A stretch of 7,740 nucleotides of DNA from an uncultured Collinsella sp. (GCA_902482035.1 CABSYW010000049.1:1-7740); one strand, 5' to 3'; counted from the first letter of the stretch, positions 1 through 6,814 are shown. Notes: generated by a model from the letters alone, not told the origin. Numbers and translations are program-made.

Positions 1-1
1 G

Positions 2-1081
2 TCTTTATCCCATCCTTTGCCTCGCGAGTTGACGCGCCCCGTGCATGTGGGCGGTGTGCAGATCGGTGGCGGCGCGCCGGTGGTGGTCCAATCCATGACC
101 TGCACCGATACCGCTGACGCCCAGGCAACGCTTGCGCAAGTGTGCGCGTTGGCGCAGGCTGGCTGCGATATCGTGCGTGTGAGCGTGCCCACCGAGGCCG
201 CGCTTGAGGGTTTCCGCACCATCTGTGCCGAGTCTCCGGTGCCGATCGTCGCCGATATTCACTTTAACCATAAGCTCGCCATCGGCGCCGTCGAGGCTGG
301 TGCCGCCAAGCTTCGCATCAATCCCGGCAATATCGGCGATTGGGCTAAGGTCGATGCCGTGATCGATGCCGCGGGCGCCGCTGGGTGCGCGATTCGTATC
401 GGCGTCAATGCCGGTTCGCTCGAGCAGGATATCGCCGAGCGCGACGACCTCACGCAGCCCGAAAAGCTCGTGATGTCGAGCGAGCGCTTCGTCAAGCACT
501 TTGAGGACCGTGGTTTTACGAACATTGTGCTTTCGGCCAAGGCCCATAGCGTGCAAACGACGCTTGATACCTATCGAGCCCTGTCGCGTGAGATTCCCCA
601 CGTTCCGCTTCACCTGGGCGTGACGGAGGCGGGGACCAAGCTCCAGGGCACCATCAAGAGCTCTGTAGGCTTGGGTATCTTGCTTTCCGAAGGCATTGGC
701 GACACCATGCGTGTGTCGCTCACAGCCGATCCGGTTGAGGAGCCGCCGGTTGCCTGGGGTATTCTGCAGTCGTTGGGCCTGCGTCGCCGTGGCCCCGAGA
801 TTGTCTCGTGCCCCACATGCGCCCGCTGCCAGGTTAACCTTATTCCCATTGCCGAGGAGGTTACCGAGCGGCTTAAGAACTACTCCGCGCCGCTTTCGAT
901 CGCTGTGATGGGATGTGCCGTTAATGGCCCCGGCGAGGCTTCTGATGCCGATCTGGGCGTTGCTTGCGGACGTGGTCAGGCCTTGCTCTTTTCGCATGGC
1001 CAGATCATTGGTAAAGTAGCTGAGGACCAAATTGTCGACGCGCTTATGGCCGAGGTCGACAAGCTTATTGAGGAGAAATAA
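2..1081 (+). CDS. ispG: 4-hydroxy-3-methylbut-2-en-1-yl diphosphate synthase (IspG/GcpE), 5' end probably outside the window
   Basis: IspG is the cytoplasmic iron-sulfur enzyme of the MEP isoprenoid pathway that reductively opens 2-C-methyl-erythritol 2,4-cyclodiphosphate to HMBPP, using flavodoxin or ferredoxin electrons. Counting from the TTG at 17 (354 residues), the TIM-barrel part carries VQSMT (24-28), DIVRVSVPT (51-59), VADIHF (78-83), LRINPGNIG (99-107) and IRIGVNAGSLE (126-136). The C-terminal [4Fe-4S] domain has CPTC (Cys265, Cys268), Cys300 in GCAVNGPGE, and Glu307. These have the same spacing as E. coli Cys270/273/305 and Glu312, so the active site is complete. The frame is open to the window edge, and the TTG at 17 has no ribosome-binding site, so the true start probably lies a few codons or more upstream; E. 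coli IspG is about 370 residues. The stop codon abuts the proS ATG, implying one operon. By analogy with common bacterial gene order, dxr and rseP may lie upstream, but that is not visible here. Confidence 0.96.
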   Translation, partial: SLSHPLPRELTRPVHVGGVQIGGGAPVVVQSMTCTDTADAQATLAQVCALAQAGCDIVRVSVPTEAALEGFRTICAESPVPIVADIHFNHKLAIGAVEAGAAKLRINPGNIGDWAKVDAVIDAAGAAGCAIRIGVNAGSLEQDIAERDDLTQPEKLVMSSERFVKHFEDRGFTNIVLSAKAHSVQTTLDTYRALSREIPHVPLHLGVTEAGTKLQGTIKSSVGLGILLSEGIGDTMRVSLTADPVEEPPVAWGILQSLGLRRRGPEIVSCPTCARCQVNLIPIAEEVTERLKNYSAPLSIAVMGCAVNGPGEASDADLGVACGRGQALLFSHGQIIGKVAEDQIVDALMAEVDKLIEEK

Positions 1082-2803
1082 ATGACCCGAGCAATGTATA
1101 TGTCTAAGCTTTATGCGCCGACGCTTAAAGAGGATCCGGCGGACGCTGAGCTCGCCAGCCACCGTCTGCTGCTCCGTGCCGGCATGATCCGCAAGGAGGC
1201 CGCCGGTCTATATTCCTACCTGCCGCTTGCTTGGCGCTCGATTCGCAAGATCGAGAACATCGTGCGCGACGAGATGGACGCCGCCGGCGCCCAGGAGCTT
1301 ATGATGCCTATCATGGTCGATGCCGAGTTGTGGCGTGAGTCCGGCCGCATCGACGCCTATGGCAAGGAGCTTGTGCGCTTTGACGACCGTCACGGTCGCG
1401 AGTTCGTCCTGGGCCCCACGCACGAGGAGACCGTCACGGCCCTGGTGCGCAATGAGCTGCGCTCCTACAAGCAGCTACCCGTTAACCTCTACCACATCCA
1501 GGATAAGTTCCGCGACGAGTTCCGCCCCCGCTTTGGCCTGATGCGCGGTCGCGAGTTCATCATGAAGGACGCCTACAGCTTCTCCGCCACGCAAGAGAGC
1601 CTGCAGGAGGAGTATGACAAGATGAAGCAGGCCTACGCTAACATCTGCGAGCGCTGCTATATCAAGGCCCTGCCCGTTGTTGCCGACTCCGGTGAGATCG
1701 GTGGCGATACCTCCGTCGAGTACATGGCTTTGGCCGACGCCGGCGAGGCTTCGCTCGTCTACTGTGACGATTGCGGCTTTGCTGCCGATGACGAGGCTGC
1801 AAGCACCAAGGTCGTCGTGACCGAGGGTCCTGGTGACGGTACGCTCACCAAGGTTGAGACTCCGGGCATGGGCACCATTGAGGCTGTTGCTAAGTTCTTT
1901 GGGTTCCCCGAGAACGGCACGCGCAAGTCGCTGGCACTCATCGACGCCGAGGGCAAGCCGGTCGTGGCCATTGTTCCGGGCGATCACGAGCTCAACGATT
2001 GCAAGGCCGAACATGTCTTTGGCAAGGGCTATCGCATGATGACCGACGAGGAGCTTCAGGCGAACGGTCTGCACAAGGGCTTTATCGGACCGGTTAACCT
2101 GCCCGAGGGCATTCGTCTGGTGTGCGACGAGAGCCTGCGCGAGTCCAAGCAGTGGGCCTGCGGTGCCAACGAGGTCGATTATCACTTTACCGGTGCCTGC
2201 CCCGAGCGCGACTTTACCGTCGATGAGTGGGCCGACCTGGTAACCGTCGTTGCCGGCGACCCCTGCCCGCACTGCGGCAAGCCGCTCTCCGCTGCCCGCG
2301 GCATCGAGGTCTCTCAGGTCTTCCAGCTGGGCACCAAGTATTCCGAGGCCATGGGTGCCACCTTTATGGACGAGGACGGCAAGGAGAAGCCGCTCATCAT
2401 GGGTTGCTACGGCGTTGGTGTGTCCCGCTCGCTTGCTGCCGTCGTGGAGCAGCACAACGACGAGCATGGCATCGTCTGGCCGGTCTCCGTTGCCCCGTAC
2501 GAGGTCGCGGTGATTCCGCTCGATCCCAAGAAGGAGGAGTGCGCTACCGTCTGCGAGCAGATCGTTGATGGCCTGTGTGCCGAGGGCATCGAGGTCGTCG
2601 TCGACGACCGCGACGAGCGTCCCGGCTTTAAGTTTGCCGACAACGACCTTATGGGCTTCCCGTATCAGGTCGTTCTGGGTAAGCGTGGCCTTAAGAATGG
2701 CACCGTTGAGCTCAAGGACCGTGCCACGGGTGAGCGCGAGGATGTGGCGATCGACGAGGTCGTCGCCAAGGTCGCCGAGCTTGTGAAGGCAGCACGCCGT
2801 TAA
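1082..2803 (+). CDS. proS: Prolyl-tRNA synthetase, bacterial type with editing insertion
   Basis: ProRS is a cytoplasmic class II aminoacyl-tRNA synthetase that charges tRNA-Pro with proline. The 573 residues match the usual bacterial length (E. coli 572). The catalytic core shows the GPTHEE loop (111-116), class II motif 2 from FRDEFRPRFG through REFIMKDAYSF (143-167) and motif 3 GCYGVGVSRS (441-450). The insertion that hydrolyses mischarged Ala-tRNA lies at about 228-400 and looks intact. It is bordered by CDDC (228-231) and CPHC (395-398), which could form a zinc-binding pair of knuckles. The C-terminal anticodon-binding domain (about 470-573) contains VVVDDRDERPGFKFADNDLMG. The ATG at 1082 is preferred because AGGAG at 1071-1075 lies six bases upstream, inside the end of ispG; in-frame ATGs at 1094 and 1100 lack this spacing. 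TAA of ispG and ATG of proS are contiguous, so translation is likely coupled. The operon ends at the terminator 30 bp downstream. Confidence 0.98.
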   Translation: MTRAMYMSKLYAPTLKEDPADAELASHRLLLRAGMIRKEAAGLYSYLPLAWRSIRKIENIVRDEMDAAGAQELMMPIMVDAELWRESGRIDAYGKELVRFDDRHGREFVLGPTHEETVTALVRNELRSYKQLPVNLYHIQDKFRDEFRPRFGLMRGREFIMKDAYSFSATQESLQEEYDKMKQAYANICERCYIKALPVVADSGEIGGDTSVEYMALADAGEASLVYCDDCGFAADDEAASTKVVVTEGPGDGTLTKVETPGMGTIEAVAKFFGFPENGTRKSLALIDAEGKPVVAIVPGDHELNDCKAEHVFGKGYRMMTDEELQANGLHKGFIGPVNLPEGIRLVCDESLRESKQWACGANEVDYHFTGACPERDFTVDEWADLVTVVAGDPCPHCGKPLSAARGIEVSQVFQLGTKYSEAMGATFMDEDGKEKPLIMGCYGVGVSRSLAAVVEQHNDEHGIVWPVSVAPYEVAVIPLDPKKEECATVCEQIVDGLCAEGIEVVVDDRDERPGFKFADNDLMGFPYQVVLGKRGLKNGTVELKDRATGEREDVAIDEVVAKVAELVKAARR

Positions 2804-2833
2804 TCGACGATTTCGCTTGTAGTTCGATATACG

Positions 2834-2883
2834 GGACGGCCCCGCATTTCTCCAGATCGGGGAGATGCGGGGCCGTCCTTTTA
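2834..2883 (+). terminator. Strong intrinsic terminator of ispG-proS
   Basis: A 14-bp perfect GC-rich stem pairs 2834-2847 (GGACGGCCCCGCAT) with 2865-2878. It is extended inward by six more pairs, two of them G-T wobbles, to a five-base loop AGATC (2854-2858). TTTTAT follows at 2879-2884. It begins 30 bp after the proS stop. Confidence 0.93.
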
Positions 2884-2903
2884 TCTTGTGGCATCCTCGA
2901 TAT

Positions 2904-2949
2904 CTAAAAGGAAAACCCCACAGCCCATGCGAGCTGCGGGGTTTTCCTT
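2904..2949 (-). terminator. Intrinsic terminator of the minus-strand kinase gene (possibly bidirectional)
   Basis: A 12-bp perfect stem pairs 2908-2919 (AAGGAAAACCCC) with 2938-2949. After one A-C mismatch (2920/2937), four further pairs lead to a loop at 2925-2932. Read on the minus strand, the stem ends in CCTTTTAGAT, giving a T-run just past the hairpin, 33 bp after the kinase stop. The plus-strand reading also has TTTTCCTT in its distal arm, so it may back up the proS terminator. Confidence 0.85.
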
Positions 2950-2981
2950 GTGCCTCCGATGCGAAATAAATCGCTCAGATA

Positions 2982-3746
2982 TTACTGATAATCGACGACG
3001 TCGATCCAGTTCTTCAGGAACTCATCGTTCACGTTGCGCTTACGAGCGAGCTCGGAAGCGGCGACGATGCTCGTCCACTGACGCACGACCTGCATGGGCA
3101 TGTCGGCGCGGTCGCAGTAGAGCTCCAGGTAGGCCTCAGCCTGATCCTTGCTGTTGAGGGCAAAGAGCAGGTAGGTGGTGGCAACGTCGGCAGCAGGGGA
3201 GCCCTGGGTGGCGTGTGCCCAGTCGCACACATAGAGCTGGCCGTCGTCGCCGACGATGACGTTGGAGGGGTTGAAGTCGCCGTGGCAGACCTTGAACTCC
3301 TTGGTCATGCCGTCCAGACGCTCCTGAAGGTTGTAGCGCGTGGTGGCATTGAGCTGATCAAGGCTGTCGATCATGCGGGCGTACTTGTCGCGCTGACGGT
3401 TGAGCAGCGGGGAGGTGTAGCCGTAGATCTCGATCTGGAGGTCGACGAACATCTCGAGGTACTCACCAAAGCGCTGGGGCTCGGCAGTCATCTTCTCGGC
3501 AAGGGTGGTGCCCGGAACCTTCTCGGTCACGAGCGCCCAGCCGTTGGCGTTCTCGAGCTGGGAAACCTCGAGCGCCTTGGGGCTGCGGATGCCGCACTCA
3601 TTGATGCGGGCAAGATTCAAAGCCTCGTTGAACACGTCGGAGACAGGCTTGGTCTCGTTAAAGACCTTGACAATCTTGTCGCCCAGGTCGTAAACGACCT
3701 TGTTGCCACGGCGGACGAGCTCGGTCTTGGAATCGGGTAGCAGCAT
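2982..3746 (-). CDS. APH/choline-kinase-fold phosphotransferase of unknown substrate
   Basis: This 254-residue soluble protein has a kinase-like fold of the aminoglycoside phosphotransferase/choline kinase superfamily. The N-lobe has a short beta-rich segment with VYDLGDKIVKVF (18-29), where Lys27 is the likely ATP-anchoring lysine. A hinge-like VTEKVPGTTLAEKM lies at 73-86. The catalytic loop is HGDFNPSN (155-162) with His155, Asp157 and Asn162, and the metal-binding aspartate is Asp175 in VCDWAHA. All the residues needed for phosphotransfer are present, so it is probably an active enzyme. The substrate cannot be read from the sequence: small-molecule alcohols such as choline-like compounds, sugars or antibiotics are all possible, and a resistance role should not be assumed. 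The ATG has a good ribosome-binding site GAAAGG (3755-3760, minus strand) eight bases upstream. The gene lies 88 bp downstream of adhE on the same strand, with a hairpin in between and no clear promoter of its own, so it may depend on read-through from adhE. Confidence 0.88.
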   Translation of the reverse strand: MLLPDSKTELVRRGNKVVYDLGDKIVKVFNETKPVSDVFNEALNLARINECGIRSPKALEVSQLENANGWALVTEKVPGTTLAEKMTAEPQRFGEYLEMFVDLQIEIYGYTSPLLNRQRDKYARMIDSLDQLNATTRYNLQERLDGMTKEFKVCHGDFNPSNVIVGDDGQLYVCDWAHATQGSPAADVATTYLLFALNSKDQAEAYLELYCDRADMPMQVVRQWTSIVAASELARKRNVNDEFLKNWIDVVDYQ

Positions 3747-3778
3747 GGTTGCATCCTTTCAACGATGCGATAGAAGCG

Positions 3779-3817
3779 ACGGCGGGGGTGTGTGAAACAC
3801 CCGTGCACCCCCGCCGT
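3779..3817 (-). terminator. GC-rich hairpin after adhE, terminator-like but without a T-tract
   Basis: A 12-bp perfect stem pairs 3779-3790 (ACGGCGGGGGTG) with 3806-3817. On the minus strand the bases after the stem are CGCTTCTATC, which is not T-rich; the T-run (TTTTT) lies before the stem instead. An alternative smaller hairpin pairs 3786-3791 with 3797-3802. It may be a weak or factor-dependent terminator of adhE, or an RNA-stabilising hairpin that lowers expression of the downstream kinase gene. Confidence 0.5.
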
Positions 3818-3834
3818 TAAAAACCGTGCTAAAA

Positions 3835-6483
3835 CTAGCAGACGGCGTAATCCTGGGGCTCGCGGCCGTAGTAGGCGTCCAGGTAGAGCTCCTTGATCTC
3901 GCTCATGAGCGGGTAGCGCGGGTTGGCGCCGGTGCACTGGTCGTTGAATGCCTGCTCGGTCATTTCGTCGAGGGTGTCGAGGAAGTACTGCTCGTCAACA
4001 CCGTAGTCGGCGATGGTCTTCTTGACGCCGATGAAGTCCTTGAGCTCCTCGAGCTTCGTGATGAAGTTCTCGAAGACCTCCTTGTCGTCCTTGCCCTCGA
4101 TGCCGCAGTACTTGGCCATCTCGGCGTAGTTGTGCAGCGCGTTGGGGTAAGGATACTGGGAGAAGGTACCCATCTTGACGGGAGCCTCGGCGGCGTTGTA
4201 GCGCATGACGCGGGTCAGGATGACAGCGTTTGCGAGGCCGTGGGGCAGGTGATGGAAAGCGCCGAGCTTGTGGGCCATGGAGTGGTTGAGGCCCAGGAAG
4301 GCGTTGGCGAAGGCCATACCGGCCATGCAGGAGGCGTTGTGCATCTCCTCGCGGGCGTGCGGGTCCTTGGCGCCGTTCGTGAAGCTGGAGGGCAGGTTCT
4401 CGAAGACGAGCTTGGCAGCGCGCTCGGAGAGGCCCTTGGTGTAGTCGGAAGCCATGATGGAGACGTAGGACTCGATGGCGTGGGTCATGACGTCGATGCC
4501 GGAGGCAGCGGTCAGGCCGCGCGGGGCGGTCATGCAGTTGTCGGCGTCGACGATAGCCATGTTGGGGAGCAGCGCGTAGTCGGCGAGCGGCCACTTGATG
4601 CCGGTCTCCTTGTCGGTGATGATGGCGAACGGCGTGCACTCGGAGCCGGTACCCGAAGAGGTCGGGACGGCGACGAAGTAGGCCTTCTTGCCCATCTCGG
4701 GGAAGGTGAAGATACGCTTGCGGATGTCCATGAAGTCCATGGCCATGTCCTCAAACTTGCACTCGGGGTGCTCGTACATCATCCACATGATCTTGCCGGC
4801 GTCCATAGCGGAGCCACCGCCGACGGCGATGATGACGTCCGGCTCAAAGAGAGCCATCTGCTTGGCGCCGCGACGTGCGCACTGCAGCGACGGATCGGGC
4901 TCGACGTCGTAGAAGCAGTCGTGGGCGATGCCCATCTCGTCGAGCTTGGCCTCGATGGCGCGGGTGTTGCCATTCTTGAAGAGGAACTGGTCGGTGACGA
5001 TGAAGGCGCGCTTCTTGCCCATGACGTTGCCCAGCTCGTCGAGGGCGACGGGCGTGGAACCCTTCTTGAAGTAGACCTTCTCGGGAGCGCGGAACCACAG
5101 CATGTTCTCACGGCGCTCGGCCACAGTCTTAACGTTGATCAAGTGCTTCACCCCAACGTTCTCGGAGACGGAGTTGCCGCCCCAGGAGCCGCAGCCCAGG
5201 GTCAGAGACGGCTTCATGCCAAAGTTGTACAGGTCACCGATGCCGCCGTGCGAGGACGGGGTGTTGATGACGATACGGCAGGCCTTCATGACGTGCTCGA
5301 ACAGGCTGATCTTCTCGGCCTGGGCGGGGTGCACGTACAGAGAGGCGGTGTGGCCCGGGCCACCGGCGAGCACGAGGTGCTCGGCCTTGTCGACGGCCTC
5401 CTGGAAGTCCTTGGCGTGGTACATGGCCAGGACCGGGGAGAGCTTCTCGTGGGAGAACTCCTCCTTGGCGGGGTCGGTGGAGGTGACCTCGGCGATCAGG
5501 ATCTTGGTCTTGGCGGGAACCTCGATGCCGGCGAGCTCGGCGATCTTGGCAGCGGCCATGCCGGGGATGCGGTGATCGAGAGCGCCGTTCTTGAACATGG
5601 CGGCACGCAGGGCCTCCATCTCGGCACCCTGCTTGACGAAGTAGCAGCCGCGCTTCTGGAACTCGGCCTTAACCTGGTCATAGATGCTGTCGATGACGGT
5701 CACGGACTGCTCGGAAGCGCAGATCATGCCGTTGTCGAAGGTCTTGGAGTGGATGATGGAGTTGACGGCGAGCAGCACGTCGGCGGTGTCGTCGATGACG
5801 ACCGGGGTGTTACCGGCGCCAACGCCCAGGGCGGGCTTGCCCGAGGAGTAAGCGGCCTTGACCATGCCCGGGCCACCGGTGGCGAGGATGATGTCGACGT
5901 CGCGCATGACCATGTTAGTCAGCTCGATGGAGGGGACATCGACCCAGCCGATGATGCCCTCGGGGGCGCCGGCCTTGACGGCGGCGTCAAGCACGAGCTT
6001 GGCGGCGGCGATGGTGCACTTGGCGGCAGCCGGGTGCGGGGAGATGATGATGGCGTTGCGGGTCTTCAGGCAGATCAGCGTCTTGAAGATCGCGGTGGAG
6101 GTGGGGTTGGTCGTCGGGATGACGGCGCCCACGATGCCGATGGGCTCGGCGATCTTGGTGATGCCGTAAGCCTCGTCGCGCTCCAGGACACCACAGGTCT
6201 TGGTGTTCTTGTAAGCGTTGTAGATGTACTCTGCGGCGTAGTGGTTCTTGATGACCTTGTCCTCAAGAACGCCGCGGCCGGTCTCCTCGATGGCCATCTT
6301 TGCCAACGGGATACGAGCCTTGTTGGCGGCCATGGCGGCCTCATAGAAGATCTTGTCGACCTGCTCCTGCGTGTACGTAGCAAAAAGCGCCTGGGCCTCT
6401 CGCATCTGAGCGAGCTTGGCCTCAAGCGCCTCTACGTTGTCCACAATTGCGGGAGTAGTGTTTTCCGGTGACTTTTTCACCAT
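3835..6483 (-). CDS. adhE: Bifunctional acetaldehyde-CoA/alcohol dehydrogenase AdhE
   Basis: AdhE turns acetyl-CoA into acetaldehyde and then ethanol, consuming two NADH, and so balances redox in fermentation; the family forms long cytoplasmic filaments (spirosomes). The 882 residues are close to the family norm (E. coli 891). The N-terminal aldehyde dehydrogenase domain (about 15-450) carries PTTNPTST (123-130), the glycine-rich GVGAGNTP (220-227) and the catalytic cysteine Cys255 in NGMICASEQ. The C-terminal iron-dependent alcohol dehydrogenase domain (about 462-870) carries the NAD-binding GGGSAMD (555-561) and the iron ligands Asp664, His668, His734 and His748. Each ligand is shifted by 11 from the E. 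coli positions, so both active sites look intact. The ATG is supported by AAGGAG (6490-6495, minus strand) six bases upstream. Strong preference for C- or G-ending codons suggests high expression. It is the first gene of its unit, and its upstream region has candidate regulatory repeats at 6519-6534 and 6576-6606. Confidence 0.98.
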   Translation of the reverse strand: MVKKSPENTTPAIVDNVEALEAKLAQMREAQALFATYTQEQVDKIFYEAAMAANKARIPLAKMAIEETGRGVLEDKVIKNHYAAEYIYNAYKNTKTCGVLERDEAYGITKIAEPIGIVGAVIPTTNPTSTAIFKTLICLKTRNAIIISPHPAAAKCTIAAAKLVLDAAVKAGAPEGIIGWVDVPSIELTNMVMRDVDIILATGGPGMVKAAYSSGKPALGVGAGNTPVVIDDTADVLLAVNSIIHSKTFDNGMICASEQSVTVIDSIYDQVKAEFQKRGCYFVKQGAEMEALRAAMFKNGALDHRIPGMAAAKIAELAGIEVPAKTKILIAEVTSTDPAKEEFSHEKLSPVLAMYHAKDFQEAVDKAEHLVLAGGPGHTASLYVHPAQAEKISLFEHVMKACRIVINTPSSHGGIGDLYNFGMKPSLTLGCGSWGGNSVSENVGVKHLINVKTVAERRENMLWFRAPEKVYFKKGSTPVALDELGNVMGKKRAFIVTDQFLFKNGNTRAIEAKLDEMGIAHDCFYDVEPDPSLQCARRGAKQMALFEPDVIIAVGGGSAMDAGKIMWMMYEHPECKFEDMAMDFMDIRKRIFTFPEMGKKAYFVAVPTSSGTGSECTPFAIITDKETGIKWPLADYALLPNMAIVDADNCMTAPRGLTAASGIDVMTHAIESYVSIMASDYTKGLSERAAKLVFENLPSSFTNGAKDPHAREEMHNASCMAGMAFANAFLGLNHSMAHKLGAFHHLPHGLANAVILTRVMRYNAAEAPVKMGTFSQYPYPNALHNYAEMAKYCGIEGKDDKEVFENFITKLEELKDFIGVKKTIADYGVDEQYFLDTLDEMTEQAFNDQCTGANPRYPLMSEIKELYLDAYYGREPQDYAVC

Positions 6484-6518
6484 TTGTGTCTCCTTGCGAT
6501 CGGAGATTTACCCTACGC

Positions 6519-6534
6519 CTTGCATGATAGCAAG
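6519..6534 (-). promoter_or_regulatory. Inverted repeat around a possible -10 box upstream of adhE
   Basis: CTTGC (6519-6523) and GCAAG (6530-6534) form a perfect 5-bp inverted repeat. Its six-base centre reads TATCAT on the minus strand, a fair -10 hexamer 41 bp upstream of the adhE start codon. No convincing -35 box lies at 16-18 bp spacing, so a promoter that needs an activator, or no promoter at all, is equally possible. A repressor site over the -10 would be a simple explanation of the symmetry. Confidence 0.35.
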
Positions 6535-6575
6535 AAATTATTCGGTGAACGGTAAGATTCCCGTAAAAGGCACAC

Positions 6576-6606
6576 TAAAACGCTTCAATAAACTGAAACG
6601 CTTTAA
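6576..6606. promoter_or_regulatory. Pair of 13-bp operator-like repeats upstream of adhE
   Basis: Two copies of TRAAACGCTTYAA (6576-6588 and 6594-6606) lie in direct orientation with an 18-bp period. Each has partial internal symmetry (TNAAANNNTTTNA on the minus strand for the distal copy), and neighbouring halves also form CGNTTCA-N6-TGAANCG (6581-6600). They lie 93-123 bp upstream of adhE, where an activator or repressor of that gene could bind. The core resembles LacI-family-type sites in style, but it is not a canonical Rex or cre site. The binding protein is unknown. Confidence 0.4.
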
Positions 6607-6635
6607 CTAAAACTATCTACCTGCTGCATCGCCCC

Positions 6636-6685
6636 ACTCATTGGGGACAGACTTACATGAGTGCTTTCACTCATTGGGGACAGAC
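6636..6685 (+). repeat. Left RAYT-associated repeats (one full unit plus one half unit)
   Basis: A 33-bp unit starting ACTCATTGGGGACAGAC and ending ATGAGTGCTTTC occupies 6636-6668. Its first 17 bases recur exactly at 6669-6685, after which similarity stops. The unit is repeated in inverted orientation on the far side of the transposase gene, so it is a REP-like element belonging to this transposase. The junction of the two units forms a perfect hairpin: ATGAGTG (6657-6663), loop CTTT, CACTCAT (6668-6674). Confidence 0.9.
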
Positions 6686-6708
6686 ATCGATTTGCCATTT
6701 TGCCGTTC

Positions 6709-6746
6709 TTGACCTATTTTTGCCGCTCATTGGATATAAATAGGTC
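6709..6746 (+). promoter_or_regulatory. Candidate promoter and 9-bp inverted repeat upstream of the transposase gene
   Basis: TTGACC (6709-6714) could be a -35 box, with GGATAT, GATATA or TATAAA (6732-6740) as -10 at spacings of 17, 18 or 20 bp. GACCTATTT (6711-6719) and AAATAGGTC (6738-6746) form a perfect 9-bp inverted repeat, so the symmetric sequence covers both promoter boxes. This fits a self-regulatory site or a structured element end. The -10 choice is uncertain. Confidence 0.4.
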
Positions 6747-6770
6747 ACAGGCTCAGCATTTCGCGTTCCT

Positions 6771-6814
6771 TCTCTCCTTTTAGGTGTTGCCTGTTCAGTT
6801 TTTGAAAGGAGAGA
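6771..6814 (+). promoter_or_regulatory. Leader stem that hides the transposase ribosome-binding site
   Basis: TCTCTCCTTT (6771-6780) is perfectly complementary to AAAGGAGAGA (6805-6814), which contains the Shine-Dalgarno sequence five bases before the ATG at 6817. Four inner pairs (6781-6784 with 6801-6804, including G-U pairs) extend the stem to 14 bp around a 16-base loop. In mRNA this would block ribosome access. IS200 tnpA is known to be repressed by a comparable leader structure, so similar control is inferred here. Confidence 0.7.

Noticed and set aside
5..1162. A 385-codon open frame on the minus strand opposite ispG
   Set aside because: It is Arg/Gly/His-rich antisense sequence with no domain, and it overlaps a complete, well-conserved IspG.
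1475..2467. A 330-codon open frame on the minus strand opposite proS
   Set aside because: It is an antisense shadow caused by codon bias. ProRS is full length with all motifs in the plus frame.
2982..3746. Aminoglycoside resistance gene
   Set aside because: The fold is shared with many metabolic kinases, and nothing in sequence or context (no mobile element next to it, housekeeping neighbours) points to resistance.
3826..6471. An 881-codon open frame on the plus strand opposite adhE
   Set aside because: It mirrors adhE almost end to end, has a repetitive Leu/Val/Gly/Asp/His-rich composition with no recognisable domain, and arises because the C/G-ending codons of adhE leave no stops in that antisense frame. 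Both AdhE active sites are intact on the other strand.
6484..6620. Canonical Rex operator upstream of adhE
   Set aside because: No TTGTGA-N6-TCACAA-like palindrome is present; the nearest fragment (GTGAAC at 6546-6550 region) has no symmetric partner.
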